A stretch of 7,371 nucleotides of DNA from JAVBOP01 sp031550405. Lineage in GTDB: Bacteria > Bacteroidota > Ignavibacteria > Kapaibacteriales > UBA2268. Positions within the stretch are counted from its first letter, which is position 1. Each line of letters begins with the position of its first letter. Of the stretch, positions 1 through 6,147 are shown piece by piece. Under the pieces are notes generated by a model. That model ran no database searches. It worked only from the letters and a program-made list of their open reading frames with translations, and was not told the DNA's origin. The stretch lies in contig JAVBOP010000133.1 in assembly GCA_031550405.1 (NCBI GenBank), forward strand, positions 1 through 7,371. The letters run 5' to 3'. A program made the position numbers and the translations under genes.

Positions 1-1
1 T

Positions 2-1312
2 GCTCACCCAACCTTGCAGGATTATGTGTTGGGCAGTTTAATGATGTCCATATTCTGGTATGTGGTTTTTTTTATTGCCGGAATGTATCAAAACTGGCAT
101 CTCCGCTCTCCCTTTGATGAATTTTTCGCGGTAATAAAAACATCATTTTCAGGCTGTTTCATTATAGTTCTGTTTTTGCTATCTGACGATAAAACAAACT
201 CTTTCAGGCTGCTATTTCTGCTATATTTTGTTATCATGACTTCTTGCTTTGTGATATTTAGATTTATTGCAAGGCGGATTCAAATTTATTTACGAAAGAC
301 GAAAATCATAAAAATTCCAGCAATTATCGTAGGAGATCTTGATAGTGTGGTTAAGTTTTATTCAAAATCTCAGGAAAATATTTCATGGGGATTTGAAATT
401 AAAGGATTTATATTTACCGAAGCTGGAAAAGAAGAAATTGATAAAAAATTATCAGAACAGAACATGGATATTTTGTTGAATTTAGGTCATGTTGATGAAT
501 TTTTATTCATAATCAAAAATAATCCTGTTGAAGAAATTATTTTCGCAGCTAAAAAACCGGATCCGGAAATGCTGATTGATCTTGCAACCCTGTGTGAAAA
601 CAAAGGGATACGAGTTAAAATAGAACCAAATTTATATGCGCATTTCACAGGGCAATCGCGAACGCAAAACATATATGGAATTCCACTTATAGAGATCAAT
701 ACTTGCTTGCAAAAGCCTTGGGAATCTTTTATGAAACGAGCTTTTGACATATTTTTCAGCTTTTTTGTTTTGCTGTTGGGCTTGCCTTTTTGGATAATTA
801 TTGCCATAATAATTAAGCTGGACTCCGATGGCAATGTTTTCTACACACAGCCAAGAGTAGGGAAAAATAATAAATTATTCATGATTTATAAATTTCGCTC
901 AATGGTGCAAGACAAGCGCAAAGATGCTCAAACTGCTGCATGGACAAAGGTTGGCGATCCACGGGTTTCCAAATTTGGTAAATTTATACGAAAGACGCAT
1001 CTTGATGAAATACCACAGTTTGTGAATGTTTTGATAGGGGATATGAGCGTTGTTGGGCCTCGTCCCGAGCAACCCAAATTCGCAGAAGAATTTGCGGCAC
1101 AGTTGCCTTACTATAACAGGCGGCATCTTGTCCGACCGGGCATTACAGGTTGGTGGCAAGTTAAATACAAGCCTCATGTTTTGGATTTGGATGAAATTAA
1201 AAATAGAATCAAAGATGATTTTTATTATATCGAAAATATATCTATTCGCTTTGATTTTGAAATACTTATACGTACTGTATGGTGTGTTTTGCGAGGGCAT
1301 GGACAGGCATAG
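2..1312 (+). CDS. Polyprenyl-phosphate sugar-1-phosphate transferase (initiating glycosyltransferase), 5'-truncated by window edge
   Basis: This membrane enzyme moves a sugar-1-phosphate from a nucleotide sugar to undecaprenyl phosphate, the first step of O-antigen, capsule or exopolysaccharide synthesis. The reading frame is open to the left edge (A-H-P-T-L before the first possible TTG at 14), so the true start and probably one or two membrane helices lie outside. Visible hydrophobic segments are SLMMSIFWYVVFFIAGMY, CFIIVLFLL and LLFLLYFVIMTSCFVIF. A soluble middle part with IPAIIVGDLDSVVKF follows, typical of the CoA-binding-like domain of this family. The C-terminal bacterial sugar transferase domain (from about nt 728) has a membrane or re-entrant hydrophobic stretch, then YKFRSM, the catalytic Asp-Glu pair in HLDEIPQ (nt 1004-1009), GDMSVVGPRPE and RPGITGWWQV. 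Family members are usually about 460-480 residues and 436 are visible. The sugar specificity (WcaJ-like glucose, WbaP-like galactose or another) cannot be decided. It probably closes a polysaccharide locus lying to the left. Confidence 0.92.
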   Translation, partial: AHPTLQDYVLGSLMMSIFWYVVFFIAGMYQNWHLRSPFDEFFAVIKTSFSGCFIIVLFLLSDDKTNSFRLLFLLYFVIMTSCFVIFRFIARRIQIYLRKTKIIKIPAIIVGDLDSVVKFYSKSQENISWGFEIKGFIFTEAGKEEIDKKLSEQNMDILLNLGHVDEFLFIIKNNPVEEIIFAAKKPDPEMLIDLATLCENKGIRVKIEPNLYAHFTGQSRTQNIYGIPLIEINTCLQKPWESFMKRAFDIFFSFFVLLLGLPFWIIIAIIIKLDSDGNVFYTQPRVGKNNKLFMIYKFRSMVQDKRKDAQTAAWTKVGDPRVSKFGKFIRKTHLDEIPQFVNVLIGDMSVVGPRPEQPKFAEEFAAQLPYYNRRHLVRPGITGWWQVKYKPHVLDLDEIKNRIKDDFYYIENISIRFDFEILIRTVWCVLRGHGQA

Positions 1313-1335
1313 TTTTTAAATAAAAATTATACTTT

Positions 1336-1367
1336 TTTGGTAATCTATAGAAATATTATTATATTTG
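1336..1367 (+). promoter_or_regulatory. Bacteroidota-type promoter of rpmB
   Basis: TTTG at 1336-1339 and TATATTTG at 1360-1367 are separated by 20 bp. They match the known Bacteroidota -33 (TTTG) and -7 (TAnnTTTG) boxes recognised by the primary sigma factor of that phylum. Transcription would begin near 1373, giving an untranslated leader of roughly 30 nt before rpmB. The site lies just after the sugar transferase stop codon, so rpmB is likely transcribed on its own. The match is seen; use as a promoter is inferred. Confidence 0.7.
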
Positions 1368-1403
1368 TAGTCTATTTTCTGAATATAAACAAAGGGGATA
1401 TAA

Positions 1404-1625
1404 ATGTCGAAAAGATGTGAATTAACGGGCGTTGGACCGGCTTATGGAAATTCTGTTTCGCATGCAAACAATAAAACAAGACGCCGTTTTCTTCCCAATC
1501 TTCAAAAGAAGAAGATTTGGCTTCCGGAAGAAAATCGCTGGGTCGTTGTCAAGGCAACAGCGAGAGCATTCAGAACCTTGGATAAGAAAGGTTATAGTGC
1601 AATGCTAAAAGATTTGAAAAAATAA
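1404..1625 (+). CDS. rpmB: 50S ribosomal protein L28
   Basis: L28 is a small basic protein of the large ribosomal subunit. The 73-residue product shows the family signature at its N-terminus: MSKRCELTG, then NSVSHANNKTRRRFLPNLQ, then RWVVVKATARAFRTLDKKG. It is shorter at the C-terminus than the roughly 78-86 residue L28 of Bacteroides and Flavobacterium, and resembles the compact forms known from Chlorobi/Ignavibacteria-like lineages and others. The start is supported by the conserved MSK..C.LTG opening and by a purine-rich AAAGGGG at 1391-1397, six bases before the ATG. This is the only clear Shine-Dalgarno-like sequence in the window. It has its own promoter and terminator. The gene for L33 (rpmG), which often follows rpmB, is absent here. 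Confidence 0.97.
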   Translation: MSKRCELTGVGPAYGNSVSHANNKTRRRFLPNLQKKKIWLPEENRWVVVKATARAFRTLDKKGYSAMLKDLKK

Positions 1626-1653
1626 ATTTAATTTCATTGTTTTATTAAAAAGT

Positions 1654-1690
1654 AGAGCTCGTTATTACCGCAATATCGAGCTTTTTTTTT
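1654..1690 (+). terminator. Intrinsic terminator of rpmB
   Basis: The arms AGCTCG (1656-1661) and CGAGCT (1677-1682) pair perfectly, with extra A-T and G-T pairs outside. After one T-T mismatch, TATT (1663-1666) can pair with AATA (1672-1675), leaving an ACCGC loop. Nine T residues (1682-1690) follow directly. It lies 29 bases after the rpmB stop codon. On the opposite strand the hairpin is followed by only five T residues (complement of A 1647-1651), so it could weakly stop sufD transcripts arriving from the right. Confidence 0.88.
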
Positions 1691-1769
1691 GCCTTACTTT
1701 ATTATGCTGTTTTACGGTATAATAGTCAGCCGTTGTCAAATATCCATTTATTTTGTTTAAGTTAAGAAG

Positions 1770-3071
1770 TTAAGCAGACAAATGGTTTTGAAATTCATTT
1801 AGCAAATTATCTCGCAATTCTTTAATATGTATTTTATCTAAAATTTCACTTGCATATGCCGCCAACAGCAGCTTTTGCGCTTCGTCTTTAGCGATTCCGC
1901 GAGATTGGAGATAAAAAACGAGATCGTCATCAACATTGCCAATTGCAGCGCCATGCGAGCAAACAACGTCATTCGCATAAATTTCCAGTTGAGGTTCGCA
2001 AAATATTTCAGCGGTGTTGCTAAGTAAAATACCGCGAGATTTTTGACTGGCTACAACTTTTTGGGCGTGCGGTTCGATTTCAATTTTCCCGCTAAAATTT
2101 ACACGCGAATTTTCGTCGGCAATGGATTTAACAAACTGATTGCAACGTACTTCGGGCGAAGCGATTTCCAGTATTGTGCGAATATCCATAACACCATGGT
2201 TTTTCACATAAATAAACGAATTTAAGTTTATTTCTGACTTCTTGCCAATAGCTTTGACATTCGTTCGATTTCGCGAAAAAGTAGAATTAAAATTAATAGA
2301 AAATCGATTCAAAACAGCATTCTCTTCTATCGCAAATTCGCTATCCAAAAATACCACGAGATTTTCTTTTTTCGCAGCATAATTGTTCAAGCGATAATAA
2401 TTGACAAGAGAATTTGGCGATTGGTGAAGCTCTGTAACCTGCATCATCATCACTTTTGAATTTGATTCAGAGACAACATTTTCAATAATTGTTGCTTGTG
2501 AATTTTTGTCCGCAAGTATCAAAAAACGCTGATTGTATAAATAATTTTTCATTTGATTGGTGAAAACAGACAGAATATAAATCGGCTCTTCAACAATGGC
2601 ATTTTCCTTTATGTTAAGAAAAATTCCGTCGCGAGAAAGCGCAGCATTCAGCGCGGAAAGTATGTATTCATGCCGCTCGGAATACGTTATATAATATTTT
2701 TCAACGGCAAAATAATCTTTTTTTATCTTTTCAGATAATTTTGAAATAACAATATTATCAGAAATAATTCGAGAATGTTCAGGCGAAAAGAAACCGTTTA
2801 TCAAAACGATAAAATTACCTTTTTCCATGCTTGTGAAATATTTTGAATAATCCTCTTCGGGACGTGGAGTGTAGTTGCCGTCGTAGACTTCATATTCAAA
2901 ATTTTCAAAAAAATCGGCAGGAATATTCTTAAAAATGGATTGTTTATTGGTTGGCGCTTCCATTTGTTCAAACAATTTGAAATATTCTTCCTTGAGTAGC
3001 GAGCCTTCCAGCAAATTTTTCTTATTTGCTTCCACCGCTTTGGTTATGCGACATTTAAATTTATTTTTCAT
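1770..3071 (-). CDS. sufD: Fe-S cluster assembly protein SufD
   Basis: SufD partners SufB and the ATPase SufC in the SUF scaffold that builds iron-sulfur clusters in the cytoplasm. The 433-residue product has the variable helical N-terminal region (about 1-100) and the long right-handed beta-helix core of the SufB/SufD family. The C-terminal signature is clear: SRGILLSNTAEIFCEPQLEI, then YANDVVCSHGAAIG, then DDLVFYLQSRGIAKDEAQ. The conserved Cys371 and His373 in CSHGA correspond to C358/H360 of E. coli SufD, implicated at the SufB-SufD interface. The CSHGA-IG plus FYL-SRGI pattern and lower conservation of the first half favour SufD over SufB. I chose the ATG at 3071; a TTG at 3083 would add only four residues. 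No Shine-Dalgarno sequence is visible. Unusually, sufB, sufC and sufS are not adjacent: the gene converges on rpmB and is preceded by about 650 bp without a clear gene. Confidence 0.93.
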   Translation of the reverse strand: MKNKFKCRITKAVEANKKNLLEGSLLKEEYFKLFEQMEAPTNKQSIFKNIPADFFENFEYEVYDGNYTPRPEEDYSKYFTSMEKGNFIVLINGFFSPEHSRIISDNIVISKLSEKIKKDYFAVEKYYITYSERHEYILSALNAALSRDGIFLNIKENAIVEEPIYILSVFTNQMKNYLYNQRFLILADKNSQATIIENVVSESNSKVMMMQVTELHQSPNSLVNYYRLNNYAAKKENLVVFLDSEFAIEENAVLNRFSINFNSTFSRNRTNVKAIGKKSEINLNSFIYVKNHGVMDIRTILEIASPEVRCNQFVKSIADENSRVNFSGKIEIEPHAQKVVASQKSRGILLSNTAEIFCEPQLEIYANDVVCSHGAAIGNVDDDLVFYLQSRGIAKDEAQKLLLAAYASEILDKIHIKELRDNLLNEFQNHLSA

Positions 3072-3099
3072 ATAAAATTTCAAAACAAGAATTGACAGG

Positions 3100-3107
3100 C
3101 AAACATA
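3100..3107 (-). promoter_or_regulatory. Candidate -7 box for sufD
   Basis: Read on the minus strand this is TATGTTTG, which fits TAnnTTTG. Transcription would start near 3093, about 20 bases before the sufD ATG. No TTTG -33 box is found at the expected distance, so the assignment rests on one half-site in AT-rich DNA. Confidence 0.35.
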
Positions 3108-3180
3108 GACGTTATTGCGAACGATATAATGTAAAAGATATACGAAATAGTTTTATGAATATTTTTTTAATGAATTGCAA

Positions 3181-3205
3181 TAATACCATTTGCTAATACA
3201 AATTT
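3181..3205 (+). repeat. Left arm of perfect 25-bp terminal inverted repeat
   Basis: The 25 bases are the exact reverse complement of 3403-3427. The arm begins with TA and contains TAATAC twice (3181-3186 and 3194-3199), a repeated motif that could be a recombinase or transposase contact site. Pairing stops directly outside both arms (A 3180 against G 3428) and directly inside (A 3206 against C 3402), so the repeat has sharp ends. The repeat is seen in the sequence; its role is inferred. Confidence 0.93.
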
Positions 3206-3362
3206 ACATCATAATTGTATGAACATATTGAAGCTACCTCCTCTTTTGTTAATGACTTTGTTAAATCAGATAAAAAATCACTTATTTTTCAAGAGTGTCG
3301 AATAAATTTTCAAGCTCTCGTTCACTTTCTATAACATTAATGATTTTTATTTTAGAATCCAT
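3193..3362 (-). pseudogene. Broken IS630-type orfA fragment
   Basis: From ATG 3362 the frame reads MDSKIKIINVIESERELENL and six more residues, stopping at TAA 3284-3282. The segment KIINVIESERELENLF aligns without gaps to KLIIVTESESELQDYL near the start of the ORF at 6148. At a run of five A (minus strand, 3289-3285) a one-base shift continues the protein as ISDFLSDLTKSLTKEEVASI and ten more residues, to a TAG at 3195-3193 inside the left repeat. KSLTKEEVASIC could be the first part of the helix-turn-helix expected here, but this part has no firm alignment. One missing A in the homopolymer would explain the break; programmed frameshifting is possible but unsupported. No DDE catalytic part is present, so the fragment cannot encode an active transposase. 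Confidence 0.5.
3199..3206 (-). promoter_or_regulatory. Candidate outward -7 box at the left end of the element
   Basis: The minus strand reads TAAATTTG, a TAnnTTTG match directed toward sufD, about 130 bases upstream of its start codon. Seven bases are in the repeat and the first T is just inside it. At the other arm the base inside the repeat is different (3402), so the motif there is CAAATTTG and the box is lost. No -33 TTTG is visible at 19-21 bp. Confidence 0.3.
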
Positions 3363-3402
3363 ACGTAAATATAACATCTGTTTGGAGAAACAAAGCAACT
3401 AC

Positions 3403-3427
3403 AAATTTGTATTAGCAAATGGTATTA
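3403..3427 (+). repeat. Right arm of perfect 25-bp terminal inverted repeat
   Basis: Exact reverse complement of 3181-3205, at 197 bp distance, ending in TA. Together with the two preceding bases it forms the 10-bp palindrome ACAAATTTGT (3401-3410), which the left arm lacks. The stop codon (3414-3412, minus strand) of the weak ORF described at 3428-3678 falls inside this arm. Confidence 0.93.
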
Positions 3428-3678
3428 GTTCTAACCAACTCCAAATAGAACTGTTCGGGCGTATCATTCAGCAAGCTCAACAGCGGAGTAATCGGCTCAT
3501 TTTTGTAGTAAAAATTATAGCTTACGCCTCTATCTTTTTTCCATAACTGAACATATTTATGGATTTTTTTTAATAATTGAGGCAGGGAAAGGCACGACCT
3601 ACAAAATAATTTTGCCAATAGCGCAGCCCCAATGTAAAAAAATAATTGAGATATGAGGTGAAAATCAGAAAAATACAT
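3428..3678 (-). other. Gene-poor spacer between the element and topA; one unrecognised weak ORF
   Basis: No known gene is seen. A minus-strand frame runs from ATG 3678 into the right repeat arm and stops at 3412 (88 residues). It has a hydrophobic start (LISQLFFYIGAALLAKLF) and a more ordinary end (KNEPITPLLSLLNDTPEQFY, then LELVRTNTIC). If the inverted-repeat element and one TA copy are removed, the frame would end in LVRTIAIH and a stop almost at the same length, so the element would have replaced only the last few codons. I recognise no family, no ribosome binding site and no own promoter. The frame stays open back into topA, which suggests chance or a decayed gene. The plus strand offers an overlapping 83-residue frame (3295-3546), also unrecognised. 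Confidence 0.25.
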
Positions 3679-3686
3679 TAAATTTG
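3679..3686 (+). promoter_or_regulatory. Candidate -7 box of topA
   Basis: TAAATTTG fits TAnnTTTG and lies 34 bases before the topA ATG, which would give a leader of about 28 nt. The -33 region has no TTTG; the nearest candidate is GTG at 3658-3660, 18 bases upstream of the box. The gene has no other obvious upstream signal. Confidence 0.5.
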
Positions 3687-3720
3687 TAATTTTTTTGATA
3701 ATCAGAATATAGAAAAATAT

Positions 3721-6090
3721 ATGGCAGAGAAAGATAAGACACTGGTAATAGTGGAATCGCCGGCAAAGGCAAAGACAATAAACAAGTATCTTGGGAAAAA
3801 ATATGTTGTCGAGGCATCGATTGGGCATATAAAGGATTTGATGAAATTCAATCTTGGTATTGATGTTGAGCACGATTTTGAACCTAAATATGTTACTATT
3901 CGTGGCAAGGCGCCAGTTATAAAGAAAATTAAGGAAATAGCTTCAAAGTCAAACAATGTTTTGATTGCAACTGACCCCGATAGGGAGGGAGAGGCTATTG
4001 CATGGCATATTGCCGAAGAGATAAAGAAGACGAACACAGATGTTAAGCGTGTTGTTTTTAATGAAATTACAAAGAAAAATATCCTTAAAAGCATAGAAGA
4101 GCCCCGTGATATAGATACAGATATGTTTATGTCGCAGCAGGCACGCCGTGTGATGGACAGAATTATCGGCTATAAAGTTTCACCGTTTTTATCTCATGCT
4201 TTGCTTGAGAAAACGACCCAGAGCCTGTCGGCAGGGCGCGTGCAATCTGTTGCTATTAGACTGATATGCGAACGGGAGGAGATTATTCAGGCTTTTGAAC
4301 CGATAGATTACTGGGCGATCAGCGCTAATTTTGCCACCGAATCGCACGAGGTTATCAAAGCCAGACTATTTGCTTTCGACAGGGAGAATGTGAAAAATCC
4401 TGAAGGCAGCAAGCGCGGAGAAACTGATGAAGACACAAAAAGAATTGCCGGTGCTTTGGATAAACTGCACTATGTCAAGACAGAAGAGCAGGCACAGGCA
4501 TTGCTTAAGCGTATAAATGAGCAGGACTACAGCATTGATGATATATCTAAAAAATCAATAAAACGCCGACCATCCTCGCCATTTACAACGAGCTTGCTTC
4601 AACAGGATGCTTCCAAAAAGCTGGGCTTTTCCAATAAAAAGACAATGGTTCTTGCACAGTCGCTCTATGAGGGGCTTCCAATGGGCGAAGACGGCACTGT
4701 GGGTTTAATCACCTATATGAGGACCGATTCTACCCGTATAAGCAGCGAGGCATTATCCAATTGCAGGGAATATATAGAAAAGAGATTTGGAAGGGACTAT
4801 CTGCCTGATGTTCCTCCTGTGTATGCTTCGAAATCAACCAATGTGCAAGACGCACACGAAGCGATAAGACCGACGACAATGAAATATACTCCTGCATACG
4901 TAAAGGCTTATATTGGAAAAGACGAGGCGGCACTGTACGAGCTGATATACAATAGATTCCTCGCCTCCCAAATGTCGCCGGCAATCATTGACCAGACTAC
5001 TTTGAATATTGCAAGCAAGGATTTCATTTTCCGTGCAACAGGCTCTGTGGTTACATTCCGTGGCTTCCTTGCAGCTTATGATTATGCTGGCGACGAAGAG
5101 AAAAACGATGCCTCTGAAGTGCGGTTGCCTGCTAATTTGAAAGTAAACCAACCGGCATTTATTAGCAATACAGAGGCTAATCACTCCCAGACCAAGCCGC
5201 CAGCTCGATATAATGAGGCAAGCCTGGTCAAAGAGCTTGATGAGCTTGGCATAGGACGCCCAAGCACCTATGCTCAAATAGTATCTACCCTGCTCGACAG
5301 GGACTATGTGTCTATCAAAAGCAAGGCATTTTATCCAACCGAGCTTGGTATTGATGTCAATAAGGTTCTGGTGAGCAGCTTCCCCGATTTGTTCAATGTG
5401 GATTTTACAGCTAAAATGGAGGAGGAGTTAGACCGTATTGCCGAAGGCAAGCTGACCTATCCGAGTTTGCTGCATGAGTTCTACGACTCGTTCTCGCATT
5501 CTTTGCAAAAGGCAGAAGAGAAGAACAAAGAAGAAAATCAAGGCGTCAAATGCGATGTATGCGGTGTTGGGCACATGGTAATAAAGGTGAGCAAGCGCGG
5601 GCGGTTCTTAGGCTGCTCCAACTATCCAAACTGTACCAATACCAAGCCTATACCTGCAAATGGCGCTGGAGCCGGGGCTGCAACCGGAGCAGGCGAAGCC
5701 AAAAAAGAACCTGTTGTTGCCGAAGGCATCAAATGCGATATATGCGGCAGTGATATGTATATTCGCGATGGCAAGTATGGGAAATTTTACGGCTGTTCCC
5801 AATATCCCAAATGCAACGGCGTCAAGCTGATAGAGTCGGGCATTACATGTCCAAAATGCAACGAGGGCTTTTTGGTAGAGCGATATTCTTCAAAGTCCAA
5901 AAAGCGCTTCTGGGGCTGTTCTCAGTATCCCAAGTGTAATTATTTAACAGGTAACGAGCCGGTGAAGAAAGAATGCCCCAACTGCCATCATGCGTACTTG
6001 GAGACAAGGTACAAGAAAATCGACAGTGGGTATGAAAAATATTTGCAATGTCCTGAGTGCAAAGAAAAATATGAGGAAAAGGATGCTTAG
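3721..6090 (+). CDS. topA: DNA topoisomerase I (type IA)
   Basis: This monomeric enzyme relaxes negatively supercoiled DNA by cutting one strand through a 5'-phosphotyrosine. The 789-residue protein begins with the Toprim domain: Glu12 in VIVESPAKAKTI and the metal-binding Asp85-x-Asp87-x-Glu89 in TDPDREGEAIAWH. The central type IA fold carries SAGRVQSVA, the catalytic Tyr332 in GLITYMRTDSTRIS, DAHEAIRPT and GIGRPSTYAQI. Four C-terminal zinc ribbons use Cys 611/614/632/638, 672/675/692/698, 710/713/733/739 and 752/755/777/780. Ribbons 2 and 3 share GCSQYPKCN, suggesting duplication. A Gly/Ala-rich linker (about residues 646-660) separates ribbons 1 and 2. Length fits the family. The ATG is chosen because the conserved KTLVIVESPAKA follows directly; no Shine-Dalgarno sequence is seen. 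Base composition is clearly richer in G+C than in the polysaccharide and spacer regions. Confidence 0.98.
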   Translation: MAEKDKTLVIVESPAKAKTINKYLGKKYVVEASIGHIKDLMKFNLGIDVEHDFEPKYVTIRGKAPVIKKIKEIASKSNNVLIATDPDREGEAIAWHIAEEIKKTNTDVKRVVFNEITKKNILKSIEEPRDIDTDMFMSQQARRVMDRIIGYKVSPFLSHALLEKTTQSLSAGRVQSVAIRLICEREEIIQAFEPIDYWAISANFATESHEVIKARLFAFDRENVKNPEGSKRGETDEDTKRIAGALDKLHYVKTEEQAQALLKRINEQDYSIDDISKKSIKRRPSSPFTTSLLQQDASKKLGFSNKKTMVLAQSLYEGLPMGEDGTVGLITYMRTDSTRISSEALSNCREYIEKRFGRDYLPDVPPVYASKSTNVQDAHEAIRPTTMKYTPAYVKAYIGKDEAALYELIYNRFLASQMSPAIIDQTTLNIASKDFIFRATGSVVTFRGFLAAYDYAGDEEKNDASEVRLPANLKVNQPAFISNTEANHSQTKPPARYNEASLVKELDELGIGRPSTYAQIVSTLLDRDYVSIKSKAFYPTELGIDVNKVLVSSFPDLFNVDFTAKMEEELDRIAEGKLTYPSLLHEFYDSFSHSLQKAEEKNKEENQGVKCDVCGVGHMVIKVSKRGRFLGCSNYPNCTNTKPIPANGAGAGAATGAGEAKKEPVVAEGIKCDICGSDMYIRDGKYGKFYGCSQYPKCNGVKLIESGITCPKCNEGFLVERYSSKSKKRFWGCSQYPKCNYLTGNEPVKKECPNCHHAYLETRYKKIDSGYEKYLQCPECKEKYEEKDA

Positions 6091-6115
6091 TCTAATTTCC
6101 TTGAATCAAGCATCC
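6081..6115 (+). other. Stem-loop across the topA stop codon
   Basis: GGATGCTT (6081-6088) and AAGCATCC (6108-6115) form a perfect 8-bp stem with a 19-base loop. The left arm holds the last topA codons and the first base of the stop codon. No T-run follows (GCAGTATG instead), so this is not a standard intrinsic terminator; it might protect the 3' end of the mRNA or pause transcription before the next ORF. Confidence 0.4.
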
Positions 6116-6147
6116 GCAGTATGTAATAATAATATTTTATAAGTGTT

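Larger units (their letters stand above)
3183..3425. mobile_element. Probable IS630/Tc1-type non-autonomous element (MITE), 243 bp
   Basis: Perfect inverted terminal repeats (23 bp without the flanking TA) enclose a short interior, and a TA dinucleotide stands at each end. IS630-type transposases insert at TA and duplicate it. Reading inward from the right end on the minus strand, a leader is followed by an ATG at 3362 and an interrupted ORF. Its start resembles the N-terminus of the IS630-type OrfA encoded at 6148 (8 of 16 residues identical; 21 of 27 bases identical over 3335-3309 against 6175-6201). This is what an internally deleted IS630 copy would look like. With the element and one TA removed, the surrounding sequence joins as GCAATAGTTC. 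The alternative is an invertible segment with recombination sites, since size and repeat length overlap known Bacteroidota invertible promoters. Confidence 0.62.

Noticed and set aside
1050..1319. Overlapping frames inside the sugar transferase, topA and pyrF genes (for example 1050-1319 plus and 4834-5277 minus)
   Set aside because: They lie within genes whose conserved motifs fix the correct frame, and none has a recognisable product.
1698..1727. TATTAT/ATAATA inverted repeat and a TATAAT-like hexamer downstream of rpmB
   Set aside because: The stem is short, all A-T, and has no adjoining T-run on either strand. TATAAT has no properly spaced -35 box and is not the promoter type used elsewhere in the window.
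3295..3546. Plus-strand 83-residue frame in the sufD-topA spacer
   Set aside because: It overlaps the transposase remnant on the other strand and the right repeat arm, starts with GTG without a ribosome binding site and resembles no family I know.
3412..3873. Minus-strand 153-residue frame covering the start of topA and the spacer
   Set aside because: Its first part lies antisense to the conserved Toprim start of topA and has no recognisable domain. Only the part from 3678 downward is outside topA, and it is described separately with low confidence.
6091..6147. Terminal inverted repeat in front of the OrfA-like gene
   Set aside because: The AT-rich TAATAATAATATTTTATAAG stretch only vaguely resembles the 25-bp arm at 3181, and no partner copy exists after the gene before pyrF.
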